From Ichthyophonus hoferi (taxonomy: Eukaryota; Opisthokonta; Ichthyosporea; Ichthyophonida; Ichthyophonidae), in NCBI GenBank assembly GCA_002751075.1, contig NAOQ01000131.1:42841-106840 (forward strand): a stretch of DNA of 64,000 nt, read 5' to 3'. Below the pieces are notes generated by a model. The model was not told the origin of the DNA, made no database searches, and was given only the letters and a program-made list of their open reading frames with translations. Position 1 is the stretch's first letter; each line of letters begins with the position of its first letter. Position numbers and translations under genes: made by a program. Positions 31,089-45,322 of the stretch are shown one piece after another.

Positions 31089-31950
31089 TCATCGCCCGCC
31101 AAAACAGCCACAACAACCACCACCTCTCTCCTCCGGTTGTTGTGCTTTAACTGGGGCACGAGATGAAGAAGGAACAGGATCCCTTCGATCGGTTTTAGTA
31201 TTCACTGGGGCTGGCTGCGAGGTGTTAATCTGCAGGGGGAGGAATGGGAGGAAATGCAGGTTGGTCACAGAGCCATGGTGGTTATGTGGTGGGAGAGATA
31301 GACAAGTGAGAAAAAGAAAGTGAGAGAGAAAGAAAGAGAAGAGAAAGAAACGCCATGCTGGCTATAGGAGGTACGTTACCTCGGGTGTTATGCGATCGTC
31401 ACCTATTGATCTGATTGGATCCTTGCTGCTAAGTGTCAGATCTTGGGTTGGTGACAAAAGCTATAGGGGGTTGGATTGGTTAATCTCTACAACAATAAAT
31501 AGGAATTTTGATGGCATGTAGGCATCTAACTAATCTAATTTATTACTGGTACACATACATGGTAATTAAGATTAGCGTGAAATATACTATGCACCAAATG
31601 GCTATTCATAGCCTATATCTATATTGGGCTTATCCGCACTCACATTGGATTAATGGAAGATAGCATAGCATCGAAAATAACCAATGAAGAAAGAAGCCCC
31701 ATATCAGATAACCATATTAGGCATATCTATAAACATCAGTATAAACATAAAATATGTATGCGTGTCGGTAAAACTATAATATACATGACTTGAAAGTTCA
31801 GATATACTAGTGCAAGTGAGATCTACCAGTAATAAGGAACCTTTAAAATTTACTATAATGTATGTGCCAACCACTTACTTAATTTTTGAACAGTCAATAA
31901 AAATGCAATTTCAATACATTAGCACGAATAAATCAGCTCAAGTAAATGCA

Positions 31951-31984
<34 letters not shown>

Positions 31985-34900
31985 CATAGAAATATGTATA
32001 CATACCGTTAGATCAGACCAATCAAAATGGGAATCATTTTCCCAGCCCGACTTCTCCAGCACCGTCATAAACAGACCCCTCAAGTAATCATAGTCAGGTT
32101 TTTCATCAAACTTATACCCACGTGCTACCCTAAGGTATTCACTGAATTCCTCTGTGTGAATTACCAGTGCTCGGTGAGTGCATGTACTTTGGTTTCTTTA
32201 TGTATATAAATATATATCGATAACGTGATTGGTCTGGTTAATTTTATTCAGATCATTGTATTGGCTTATATATTGTTTGAATAAGGTGCTAATGCTATAC
32301 AGTGATTAGTTAGTAGACAGTCTTACATAATAACGACACGAGAGTGGCCACAGGTCATGTAAACCCTATCTCCTTTTACCTCCTGTACTATACCCCCTCT
32401 CTCTCCCTCACTCCCTCCATTCCTCCCTACAGAGGAGGATGTTGGTGGTAGTAACCCTTACCAGGAAAGCCCTTGCACAGTTCGTCAATAGGAGTCCTTC
32501 GCTTGGTCTCTCCTATCTTCTGGTATCGCTCCTTAAGATTGTCAGCTTTAAGACCCTGCCATGGGAGGCTGCCTCGCAAGAAATACATCAACATATGTCC
32601 CATAGCCTCTAAGTCATCTCGCCGGCTTTGCTCTGCAGGGAGCGGGAGAGGAAGAGGGAGAGGAAGAGGGAGAGAAAGAGAAAGAGAGTGTGTGAGGAAG
32701 GGGTACAGTTTACTGTTATCATCTTGTGAATAGCGCTGCACTTCTTTCATATATTTACATCTATCCGTGTGTACATGGGCTTGATTTTCTATGTGCAAAT
32801 GATCGAATCATTGTACCAAAATTGACGATTAAAAGTTAAATCAAAATGATTCATCGAGTTGGTGAAAGGAAAAGAGTGTAATCATAGCTACGTGTAAATA
32901 ACTAAGCGCCAATTAGCACCTGGTATTAATTTATTAGTTCTCATGAGTCATTGCCCATCCTACCCACCTCTCTCTGCACTATTTGGTCAATAGGTACTTC
33001 ATATTAGGATCATAACTAGGTATGCAAGATGTATGATTATTTTCCAATCATCTTTTTAGGACCGCCAACACAATTAGGTACCAACCAATACAACCAGAGC
33101 AATAATCTAGCACATACATATTATCCAATAAAATAATTCCTCCAAGAATAACTTTACAAGAGGTAAACATGTAGATATAGTAGGAGATAGTATAATATAG
33201 TACGATGTAGTAGGACCTCTATATATATAGAAAGAAAGCCCATGACCCACCCCTTCCTAAGTGTGTGTTGATACTCATATATCGTGCAGTGCCAGTTAGG
33301 CTCTTGTTCTCTCTATACGCTATATGGTTCCCCTCGGCATCCATGAACTCCTTCGCCTGTATATCTCCATTGAATTAGTTACTACATTATTATAACCATA
33401 CACTACACTATACTACATTATATGACATTTGCCCAATAAAAGGACTCAGTTCAAGAAAAAGGATGTCCATATATATATATACTAACAAAAAAACACATAA
33501 CAAAAAAAAAAGGGTAATTGGAGGAATAAGTTATTAAAAAATAATAGAAATACATATATACATATATAATGATAGGTTAGATAAAGAAAAATATGATAAG
33601 AAAAGGAAGAGTTCAGTATTAATTGGTGTAATTAAATTAACTACATTGTGTAATTCCACTATAACCAGGGTGTTAATGTGTTTATGTGTATGTATGTATG
33701 TATGTATGCATGTGTGTTTATATGTATGTGTGAATATCTATATAGCACGTTAGGGGAAAAAAATATATTTAGAGGTAAACGTATGTTATTAGTAGATATA
33801 TATAAAATGGAATGACATGATTATAAAGGTAGTTATTAACTAATAAGACATTAGATTATATTATATTATATGGATATTTATCAAACAGTTGAGTATAGTA
33901 CGACCGAGTATTATACAACTTGGTTGCGATGTAATAATAACAACATTGCAATATCATTACAATATAATTATAGTATAACTATAAAATAATAGTAACATAA
34001 TAACAACATAACAATAACCTAATCAAAACATAATTATAACACAATTGCAGTATAACTACAACACAACTACACCACGCCCACAGCAGTAACACACGGACAA
34101 TCCATCCTTACCAATCCGAAATCAATCATGTTGACTTTATTGTGCTCTCCTTTCTCTTTTCTACCTACTAGGAAGTTTTCTGGTTTTGTGTCGCGAAAGA
34201 TAATGTGCTTGTTGTGTATGCACTCCATACGTGTAAGCTGTTAGAAGGATTGGTATTGTGTTAGTAAAAGATTGCCGTGTAGGTATGTAGGTATGTATGT
34301 ATGTATGTATGTATGTATGTATGATGTAAGTATATCAACCTAACAGCCTCAACCCGCTGTAACAGTTATTCATCGTGCTATAATATATAAATACACATTA
34401 TAATATCACATCAAACATATTAGTTAATTGGTTTAATTAAGAGCATATTGATTGATTGGCTGCCTTAATTAGCGTTCTTTCCGCTACTATATATGGTTTT
34501 GACCACACTTAATCTTAATTTAAATGTTGTGTATAATGCTTTGAAGAGTTAATTTCCAGGTATTATCGCGTGATACTAATTGTATAATTGGTCACAATCA
34601 TTCATTTAAACTTTTAAAAAATAGTATATGATATAGGAGGCTAGTATAAAATAAGGTAAGGGAAACAGAAGCTAGCAATAAGGTAATAAAAAAGGAATGA
34701 ATACCAATTGGATAGCAATCATACACACGGTCTTGACAGTAAATTTACGGCCACACATATCAAACAGATCTTCCAGACTTGGCCCTAATAGGTCCATTAC
34801 CTAAAAGAAGGAGAAGGAAAAGAAGGAAGGCAAGAGTGAGAGATAGTTAGATGGCGATAGATGGGGTTGATGCATTCATTGTATTTATAAATGTATATAT

Positions 34901-36337
34901 AGGTTGAATGTATAGTGTACTATCAATATTGTTGATGCATTGTATTTATAAATGTATATATAGGTTGAATGNNNNNNNNNNNNNNNNNNNNNNNNNNNNN
35001 NNNNNNNNNNNNNNNNNNNNNNNNNNNNNNNNNNNNNNNNNNNNNNNNNNNNNNNNNNNNNNNNNNNNNNNNNNNNNNNNNNNNNNNNNNNNNNNNNNNN
35101 NNNNNNNNNNNNNNNNNNNNNNNNNNNNNNNNNNNNNNNNNNNNNNNNNNNNNNNNNNNNNNNNNNNNNNNNNNNNNNNNNNNNNNNNNNNNNNNNNNNN
35201 NNNNNNNNNNNNNNNNNNNNNNNNNNNNNNNNNNNNNNNNNNNNNNNNNNNNNNNNNNNNNNNNNNNNNNNNNNNNNNNNNNNNNNNNNNNNNNNNNNNN
35301 NNNNNNNNNNNNNNNNNNNNNNNNNNNNNNNNNNNNNNNNNNNNNNNNNNNNNNNNNNNNNNNNNNNNNNNNNNNNNNNNNNNNNNNNNNNNNNNNNNNN
35401 NNNNNNNNNNNNNNNNNNNNNNNNNNNNNNNNNNNNNNNNNNNNNNNNNNNNNNNNNNNNNNNNNNNNNNNNNNNNNNNNNNNNNNNNNNNNNNNNNNNN
35501 NNNNNNNNNNNNNNNNNNNNNNNNNNNNNNNNNNNNNNNNNNNNNNNNNNNNNNNNNNNNNNNNNNNNNNNNNNNNNNNNNNNNNNNNNNNNNNNNNNNN
35601 NNNNNNNNNNNNNNNNNNNNNNNNNNNNNNNNNNNNNNNNNNNNNNNNNNNNNNNNNNNNNNNNNNNNNNNNNNNNNNNNNNNNNNNNNNNNNNNNNNNN
35701 NNNNNNNNNNNNNNNNNNNNNNNNNNNNNNNNNNNNNNNNNNNNNNNNNNNNNNNNNNNNNNNNNNNNNNNNNNNNNNNNNNNNNNNNNCAAAATACACT
35801 ACAAGCGCCAGACTGCAATAATTATCCGTGCTAGCTTGTTTGATGGACAGATAAAGGCGCTATAAGATAATTATGTAGAATAGTTTGCATGATAATACGT
35901 ATAATAGTATTATATCTATTGCAATGTCATTTGTTAAAAATCATTTTGCTCGCAAATTTTGCTATACTACAATCTTAATCTTTGACCAATAGAAAAAAAA
36001 TGAAAACAATTTTAAATTAGGGGTAATCCAATCAGTTGCCCCTAACAACGAGATTAAAGAGCAAATAAGTTATAAACTTAGCTATGATTGTACAACTACT
36101 ACCAGTTCAGATTTTAAAGAAGCCAATAAAATAACTTGGTTCATCTAGAATAAATTATAAAAATACACACAAGACTATATATATATAGTTGTAGTCATAG
36201 TAACAGTGACAGAGATAGACGGAAGGAGTGGTATAACTAACCAATGCATTGTATTTTCCAGCAGGGCCAAAGTAGTGTACAGTTGGAAATCCATCTAGAG
36301 AGATGGAGGTGGGTGTTATGTCGTAAAAAGGATACGA

Positions 36338-36383
<46 letters not shown>

Positions 36384-37164
36384 AACGGAGAAATAGAAGA
36401 AGAAGAAAAAAAACAGAAAAAGAGAAAACGAGAACAAGAAACAAACAAAAAAAAAAAGACAAGAAAGAGAGAGAAATAAAACAAGAAAGAAGAAAATAGA
36501 CAGACAGAAAGATAAGCATGGTAAACCACAACTACTAACGTACAATACATAACATAACATACATTCTCCGACACCGTCCCCTTGGAGGGCTTTATAAAAC
36601 TTGTATTCTAAATGCAACTGTGGTGATCTGGTTTTTATTGGCTCCTGATCATGCCGTAAGTTATATCACCGGGTTAGCATTGGAGTACAGGGACTGTAAA
36701 AGGAAGTTATTGCATATGTGTGTGTGTTTACACAATATATTATATATGTATGTATATATATATATATTATGTATATATAATTGGCTAGTGTCCACCATAA
36801 AAGTATTCTTTATCAACCCTATAAAGCCATATTTATACAGCTGTATAGTTACATGATACATACTACATATCATATACTACATATCATATACTACATACTA
36901 CATACCATATACCACATACCATATACCATACAACACATACCACAGATCACACACTATATGTCGCATACCGCACACCATATACTATATACCACATACCACA
37001 TACTACATATACATTAGGAAAGTAAGAGTAGAGAGAGGGAACCCTTACGAGCTTAATGGCAACATCTTCATTTGTTTGCAAGTTCTTTCCTATTGGGTGT
37101 TAAAATATTCATTAACATAATAATAGCCCAACCACTAAGAGTTTAACTGTGTGCTTTCTCTTAC

Positions 37165-37206
<42 letters not shown>

Positions 37207-37977
37207 CTTCATCACATTATTCGTTTCTCGCTTACAATATAATGTGTTCACTAAAAATATATCTGATATAATACCCTAAAACACCACTATAATCACGCGT
37301 CCAAATGCTCTCCCATATATGTGTATATAGGTATACCTGTAAGTATATCTATCTGATAATATGTGGTCATGTCTGTGACGTATATCTTAGTGTATCCTAT
37401 TATAATCGTTATATAGTTTTACAATTATATATCCTAATTACGTACAAACAGATGTAGCTTCAGTTCTTAATTATAATCTTAATATGCTATTAAACAATAC
37501 CATAGATTATAATAGATATATATATATATATATATATTATATTCTATTCTATTATACTATATTACGTTGCATTGAATATTGTTGTGATGTTGTGTTATGA
37601 TATGCCATAACGTATTATAATATATCACATTGCATATTGATGTATAATACACTATAGCCTCACACACAACACTACAATACAACATAGTAAATAATAAACA
37701 TAACAAAAAACAAACATACATACTTATAGACAAAAACACAAATAATAAGTATGTGAATGTAATATATTAGTGTATGTAAGCCAAGAGATATATATTTAAA
37801 ATTCTAAGCATATAAATCTATATATAGATAGACACTATCATATATGCTTTTAAAATTATAGTGTATAGAGGAAACGTAACCAGTACTCTGTTCCTGCTAT
37901 TACGGCATACCTAAGTGGATGAAACCGAAGTTGCCCGCCCCGATCTTCTTCCCAACCCGAAAATTAGGGCCCACCAT
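31089..37977 (-). CDS. Casein kinase 1, gamma-like, 11 exons, 365 aa
   Basis: Exons in transcript order (minus strand): 37911-37977, 37049-37089, 36575-36644, 36242-36294, 34705-34800, 34112-34237, 33251-33356, 32462-32632, 32006-32151, 31380-31460, 31089-31229. Phases agree. Known: CK1 gamma is a membrane-attached Ser/Thr kinase that phosphorylates LRP6 in Wnt signalling, among other substrates. Seen: [13 protein letters not shown] with glycine loop GAGNFG, VAIKLE (Lys35), [11 protein letters not shown] (Glu49), [11 protein letters not shown], catalytic FRDTKPENF (Asp125), IDFGL (Asp148), [10 protein letters not shown] and [19 protein letters not shown]. The tail ends [11 protein letters not shown], a possible palmitoylation cluster. 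All core catalytic residues are present. FRDTKPEN differs from the usual YRDVKPEN or HRDIKPDN. The exon may extend 5' to an acceptor near 38012, and upstream coding exons are possible because family members have a longer N-terminus. The large intron 34801-36241 contains the second gap. Confidence 0.9.
31948..31981. repeat. (CATA)n microsatellite
   Basis: Tetranucleotide tract just past the donor of CK1 exon 32006-32151 (minus-strand sense). Confidence 0.9.
32640..32695. repeat. (GAGAGG)n-like purine tract, polypyrimidine on the CK1 sense strand
   Basis: Imperfect GGGAGAGGAAGA units. Read on the minus strand they form a CT-rich tract directly before the acceptor of exon 32462-32632. Confidence 0.8.
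33688..33708. repeat. (TATG)n microsatellite
   Basis: Short TATG tract in the CK1 intron between exons 33251-33356 and 34112-34237. Confidence 0.8.
34290..34323. repeat. (GTAT)n microsatellite
   Basis: GTAT tandem units in a CK1 intron, close to exon 34112-34237. Confidence 0.85.
34866..34971. repeat. Tandem repeat (about 65-bp unit) running into an assembly gap
   Basis: Unit 34866-34930, then a second copy 34931-34971 with a 4-bp deletion, cut off by the N run. It suggests that the gap hides a minisatellite array. Confidence 0.7.
34972..35789. other. Assembly gap, 818 N
   Basis: Run of N inside the CK1 intron between exons 34705-34800 and 36242-36294. The exons on both sides join in phase and match adjacent kinase residues, so no coding sequence appears lost. 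Confidence 0.95.
36342..36379. repeat. (GA)n microsatellite
   Basis: Pure GA tract. On the CK1 sense strand it is a (CT)n tract about 50 bp before the acceptor of exon 36242-36294. Confidence 0.9.
36857..37013. repeat. Degenerate CATACTA/CATATAC repeat
   Basis: Diverged 7-10-bp units in the CK1 intron next to exon 37049-37089. Low complexity. Confidence 0.75.
37169..37203. repeat. (TA)n microsatellite
   Basis: Pure TA tract in the first CK1 intron. Confidence 0.9.
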
Positions 37978-40900
37978 CGAAAAGTTAGCACACTTAAGTG
38001 CACAGAGAATGCTAAGGAAACAAATGAGGGCGGGACTGTGGGAATATGTGGGCATATAGGGGTATATAGTTGGCTATGGGTTAGTATGGTGTTATTATTG
38101 GTATTAGTACTATGGTATAATGTTATTAGGTTATTGGTACTATTAATAGTATTAGCAGAATAGTATAATATGGTTGGATTATTATAGGTATTATTAATAG
38201 CATGGTATACGGTAGTAGTGTCATTGGTGAGTTGGTGGAGTGTTATTATAAATACTAAGATGCTATTGGTAATCTAGATTGGTATTAAGATAAAAATATC
38301 TTTATTAAACCTTATACCAGTATTTGATTTAAAATATGACATGGAATATATTTTTTACTTCTATATCCCCATATGGGTTAATTAACTATAAAGGTTATGC
38401 GTTTATGATAGTTTAGGCATAAGTTGAATACGGGTGGAGTGATATTAGTGTGAATTATTCAGAGTAATAACGAGAAAAAACATAAAAAATAAAAGGACTG
38501 TCCTATAGAGATCACAAAGAACACAAACTAATTAAATTAATTAACACTCTCTACACTTCCACGTATATTATATAGTTGTAAACAAAATCAAAGACTAAAT
38601 GTAATATTTATAGTTACAAACTTACATTCCAATATACCCTCTTATAGTTTATTCATAATATATAAACCTCTAATAAAATATTTCTTATATCTTGCGGTTG
38701 TTCAAGTGGATTACGCTACTCAATCGGCGAGATGGGGTTTAATACTATAAAATGATTCGCGGAAATTCTAATATTTTAGGACCAAGTGTTTATAGTAAAA
38801 TAAAGTTAAATAAAACTATAACTATAATAGAGCCGATATAGCCTGCAGGTATACATAGAACAACAAAAGAAAAGTTCTGAAGAAATATATACGTTGGTAG
38901 GTGGGTGAGTGTGCCCGGTACAAGATAGATAATATACTGTTGTATATAGAAATGCATATATGAGAGAGAAATAAGAGAGTAAGTAAGAAAGAAATATATG
39001 GATATATATACCCGTTGCGAGATAAATGATACAGTTGCATATAGAAATACAGGAATAATCTCATACCCAACCTTTTGTATAGGTAAATAACCAACTGGTT
39101 TTGTAGACACTATGATAGAGAGGATGGAGAGCTATAAAATATATAACATAATATATATATAAAGAAATAACAACTATACATATATTATATAGCTATATAC
39201 AAACAAAACCACGGAATTTTTTTTGCATTTCCCCTGTGCATATATATAAGCCAGTTTTGGATAAATACTAAATAAATAAAAGATGTGGTTATATATTTGT
39301 GTATGTTGTGTATAACTATATAGTACGTATATATGAGAGAATACATGTAGGTATGTGTGGGTATGCATGGATACTGCATAAATCAGAATAAACAAGCAAA
39401 TGGCAAAGCTATCATACTAAGCAAGTTAAAAAACACATAAAATATACGTAGAATGGCAGTATAAGATGTATGTTGCGTAGGTATCCGCGCATAAAATTAA
39501 TAAATAGTGATACTAAAGAGAAAAGCCTGCATATACTGGATATAACAATAATGCATACAAAGGTGAAAGAAGAAAACGTAAAAAGAAGCCTTAACATAGC
39601 GAGAAACAACACCGAATATAAGCTAACATGTACGGAGAATAAACTCACCGAGTAATAAAGTATAACAGAATCTTATAACTTAATATTGATATTCCTAATT
39701 CTGCGATAGATAGCCCTGTGTGGAACAGGAATAAGAAAGGTATATAAGCGCTATAGTGCACAATGACATGCAAAGAAACGCAATTCGTGGTTTGGTTAAT
39801 ATCTCCGTAACACGTTAAAAGAGAACTGTGATGACTAAAGGTGGTCTATACAATAAAAAAAAAGACGTTTGTAAAATGAAATTACCTTTTCCTCTCGTCT
39901 AGCCTATTTAGCCCTTTAGTAATTAGATATTTTACATCTCTTCAAAAACATCGAGAAAAGGGTTATACTTGTGTATGCCACCACACTAAATACCAATAAA
40001 AAAAATATAACACTTACATATAGTCTATAATACACCGTGTGCCTTTGAAAACGTTGTGTCGAAAATCCGGGTAGAGTTCAGAACTAAAAAAAACGTACGT
40101 GAAACTAACGGATAAAATTGGAAAGAAAAAAAAGTAGCCAACCAAACTAACCATAGAGTTGCGTGCAAACGTGTATGTGTCTATGTGCTACAATAAATAT
40201 GTAGAAAATACAAGACACGACTAAATATATAAAAAATATTATAAAATACAATACAATACAATATAATATATATAATTATTTGGAGTGCTTGGGGTTTACA
40301 TAACGTACCACACCACTATTGGCACTTTTTTAACATTATCGTGTGATAGATAGATCAATTACCTTAGTAATCAAATGAGTAAAGGCACTATCAGTGCAAA
40401 TATTCGAATTATCTCACCGAATTTGTAAATCTATCCAATTTCGTATTTATTTTTTTATTTTTATAAGCTTGTACGGTTGTGTTAAAATAACAATCTAATG
40501 AATTATTGGTTGGTCTTCCTCATATGGCTTATACATATAGATATCTCTTACTTTATATATATATATATATATAGAAAATATGGGATTAAATTAGACCAAC
40601 CAATCAACATTGTAGTTGTACTGGGGTCCAACCGTAAAAATGCTTGCCCATGCTGATTACGAAATCACATCTACAATATCTTGGATAATCCAAGACTTTG
40701 TGGCGATGCCATTCTTTTCCTTATTTTTGAACAGTTGAATACTGAAAATGATCAAAATAAAGTATGACAAACTATTTTAAATATTGCATACAGAAATATA
40801 TATTTTAGTTCTATTATATGAATACAACTATGCGTTAATGGACAAAGGGCTACAAAACGAAATATACAATTATGGTCGACTCACACCATTTTAAAGACGC

Positions 40901-43185
40901 TATAGATATATTACAAAGGAAAAATAAAAATTCAGTATGAACATGTATACATTAGCAATTTATCGGTGGAAAAATGGAAAAAATAAATCTAGAAATGCTC
41001 TTCGTGTTCTATTTATATTTATAACTGTCCTTAACCATTACAAAAAATATCCCATGAAGGGAAATCAATTAAATGCGAAAGTATTCCAAATAACATTTGC
41101 GTCATATCGAAAGAGTAGATTTACTTCCATGGGAGTAACTCGATTATATAGCATAACGTGACATTCTTTTGAATATTCTATGACTCGGTCAATCTATGGT
41201 GCTAGTCAAAGACAACGAGGTTGAAATCTCATTATTCTATTGTAGTCACCCATATATTTTAAGAAATATAATATACCATTAAAAATACCTCTAAGAGGAT
41301 TTATATTGGCAATTTAATCAAATAAAATACATAAGTTAGAGATTTGAACTATGATGGCTAATTGGTTTCATTTCTCATCGTATAAGAGTGTCGGAATTTG
41401 ATCGATCGATAAATTTTGATATACTCGCAATTAATGATGTGGCTGCCCTTTATATTTGGATTCTTGGGTAAATAATAATTAATAATGAAGTATAAGATAT
41501 TAAATAATATGAAATTATAAAATATTTTCTATTCATAATAAGTTTCTGAAGACCAAAATAATTTAATTGTTGATAAAATATAGTTCTAACATGCAATAGA
41601 TAACTTTACACATTTTTGACCAATAAGAACAATGAGATCTTACACCTCTCTGCTGCCAATGGTTCATATAATCAAATAAAAGATGTATCCAATCATCTGT
41701 TGAGAATGGTTTAGAGTATAATCGCTAACAACGCTAATCGGGGTAATTCCAAAAAAAAAAAAAGACCTTAAAGAAAAGGTAATATCCCATTGGCCATCTA
41801 ACAAATATTGTATTAAAGTGTAGCGTAACATTGCACACATACGTATATATATATATATATATATCTTTACTTTTTGTTTGTCGTTACTCTTGCTACTACA
41901 TATGAATATATACTTGCGATTGTAAATATATGTCCAGATTGATATAGATAAAATCTGGATGCAATCCTGTCGCGAGCCGGAAGGGATCTTGCCTACGTAG
42001 AATTAATTTCAGGAAAGAGGTACGATATTAGAGCTAGAATATTGACGCATACGCGACAGCTATTGCTTACTATGTCATAATATTTATATATGTATAAAGA
42101 GGTTCACATTTACAATAAAAAGAAGTCGTAATTGCATAGTTGTATATTACAGCTGTTTGCATGATAAGATAGCATATATCGTAGTATGATGCTTTATTCC
42201 GCACCGCAACTGCTAATAGATAAATTAATGGTTAACTATACAAAAACATCCCAAAGAAATACAAATTCTTAATTTAAACGAGGATTACCTCAATACTTGG
42301 TAATTATTCTTGATGGATTTAGGGCTTAAGTATATTGGTTTCGTCGTCTCCGTGAACTCGTGTGCATGCGTACTTATTAGCCTACCTACATATGCAATTA
42401 ATGTTACTACGAAACCTCTTTTCATATAGAGTTAATTACTTTACTTGATTCTCACTCGGAAAGCCCATGTGCGTTCTGTTAGCATATAGACAGCATTAAT
42501 CACCTATAGTTTGTCCAATGTAATAAATGTATTCTATTTGTTGATTGGTCATTTGAAAATAGGTTCGGTGTATCTTAAAAAGATGATCAGTAAAATGAGC
42601 CAATAACATATTTCTATTAATATGAATTGGCCTATCACTTTATTATTATAGCTCTACCACTTTGGCATGGTTAAACAACAACAATAATACAAAATTCTGT
42701 TTTCTTTACCACGTCTATTATTAGATTCTATTGACTATTTACATATATTCTCTCCTCAATGAAAAATTGCAATTACGCATGGCTGTTATATTTGCAGTCT
42801 CTCAATTTCAGTGTCAATTATAGCCCGTAATACTTCAAATTGGAAATAGGATAGTGTGTATTATAGTCCAAAGGAATTTGTGGATGATGGTTAGAAACGA
42901 AGAAGCTTTAATGGCATGTTTATTTCTCTTATTTTTGGCTAGTGATGACACTCAAGATATTCTCTGAATTTATTCAAATTATGTATTTTTGTTTGCTTCA
43001 AATCGTTACTTAAAAGGCTAACATAAACAGTTTAGCAGTAGAGTGGAGTGGAACAGTGGGTGCCGCAGTCCAACATGTGCATTCAGTAATAATGCTGCAA
43101 TAATGTGGTGTTGCTCTCTACTAATAGACGAAGAGGAGTAGCCTCACGTTGCACATTCCTGATAGAAAGATAATGTTAGAAGACC

Positions 43186-44340
43186 GTTAACTCCGAATGA
43201 ACATCTAGTTTGGCCAAAGTTCTGCTAACAATTGGATGGCATGATTGGTCCAATATTATTTGAGTTGATTGAATAACATTCTTAACCAGGTAAATTGATT
43301 TGTCAATACATAGAATGTGAGTGCATTTACATTAAATGAGAAAATAAGCTAAAGAGCCACTCAAATATATGGACACAATAGTATTAGATCGTCGTGACAA
43401 AATCAGATAGTTCTCGTGAGCCTCCGTGGTCTTCTGTGAATTATATTAGTCGATAGGGATCCTTACGATCGGTACCATTTGCGTTGATGAACACAGCTAC
43501 GATCAACACCCATAATAAACAAAAGTCAAAAAAAAAGGAAAGGGAACGGAAAAAGCTAATAAATGCCCCGGCACACCCGGGCATACGCGGTAACCTTGCA
43601 TGCCTGTATAAGTGTATAATACTGATATGGGCAAATACAAATGTGTTCGTCACACCGATCTGACAGTTATAATCACTGACCCCCGCCTAAAGTTTGCGCA
43701 CATTGCTTGAATCAGACCTTTAAATTTTGCTACAAGATCGTTAACTGCGAATGAACACTTAGTTTGACCAATCTTTGATAACAAGCGATAATGCAATGAT
43801 TTGCTTTATTTTAGCTATTCGAATACCGTTCTATAATAAGTAGGTAGATTCTTGTCATAGTATGCAGCCGACAGGATGAATAATAACTACGAGAATATAA
43901 CTGTGCACCCGATAATCCAATGACATAAGTACGTTTGCGATAATTAACTCCTCTACGGATATGCAGATATTATGGGTCCCTGCCTCTGCTACTAAATATT
44001 CCAGGGACTCTAGCTGAGAGAAGGATATCCAAAAATAGGACTTATTCAATTGGAAAGTTTCATATGGGAGAAGGTTGTGGTCCAAGCTAGCATACATACT
44101 TATGCAATTTAATATCTAAGTAATATAGTGCCCTTATTTGTAACTAAACAGCGGTATATACTTTTACATCAATGAGGAAATTAATTAATTCGCCATAAAT
44201 AGGGACACAATAGTATTTAAGTATTGGTGTAAGATTGAACAATTCTATTGGGTCTATGTGACCTATCATGAGTAAGCTTAGCTAACAACAATCTTTACAT
44301 TCGGTCCCATTTACGATAATGCAATCTATACGCCTGTCTC
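43186..44340. repeat. Two diverged copies of a several-hundred-bp segment
   Basis: Copy 1 about 43186-43500, copy 2 about 43741-44340. Shared landmarks in the same order: gttaact.cgaatgaaca near the start, ggacacaatagtatt in the middle and a block like ttacgatcggtaccattt near the end. The second copy is longer, so it holds an insertion or the first a deletion. No coding content was recognised. Confidence 0.5.
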
Positions 44341-45322
44341 CATTGCCTTCTAGAAAGTAGATCAAACCAATTAGATATTACTGACGTTAATATAACAAAT
44401 GATTACAAAAATCAAATGAATACTCCGACGAATTGTGGACCCGTTAACAGAACTCTCCCGGATTCTTATAACAAATACTGAATATCTATCACATATAGAT
44501 TTCATAGACATACTATTAAAAAAAATTATCTCCATTAACTAAACTCAATATAATATAATATAATGAAATACTTGTTGATTTAGTATCACGGTAAATACAT
44601 AAATATCGTTAGCTTATGTATTATGTAGTCATATACCAGGAGTATTCGAGAGATGTAGTAAGAGAAAGGGTATTGATTACTTCATCTGGTTGAAGGCTGC
44701 CTTTTCGAGGGATAAGGCAAAGTATGATTACTAATTACGAACTAATTTATATACATACTGCAATATTCACATAAATTATAGGGCATACGCGTATTTACAC
44801 AGAACTCACAAACACGTGCAAATTGACACTGCTCTATTATATATATATATATATATATATATCTACAGGATTAACAATAATATTGTCATTACCATAATGT
44901 TCCCTGTTCATACGTATTCTTGATTGTTATGGTTCCATAAATAAATCTCTATGTCAGTAGGTTCCAGAGTAATATCCAGTCTAATGCTGATATAGGAATC
45001 ATCTGCTTGGTGTCCAGTTGTTTGGAGATTGAATCGTCAATTTTAACTTGTGTTGTGCTTATATCTCCTACATCTTGGATGGCAACTAAACAATAACAAG
45101 TAGAAAATCGAACATATTAAAAAAAAGTAAGCTTTATTTATTTTGACTACGGAATTTAATATCCCGGCCCTGTAGCAGACTAATATAATCTTGTCTATAA
45201 GGTGAACATTATTTTTGTTGGTCCAATAAAATCAAATAGCACGATTAGTTAAGTCATTAACACCTATATTAGATTATGTGATTAGTATAGATCTTAACAT
45301 CTGATAGATTCAAGCAAGTTTC

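Noticed and set aside
34908-35865. Long open frames on both strands at 34.9-35.9 kb
   Set aside because: They consist of N characters in the assembly gap.
43441-43653. Minus-strand 70-codon hydrophobic ORF
   Set aside because: It arises from a T-rich strand and lies within the duplicated non-coding segment. The second copy does not keep an equivalent frame.
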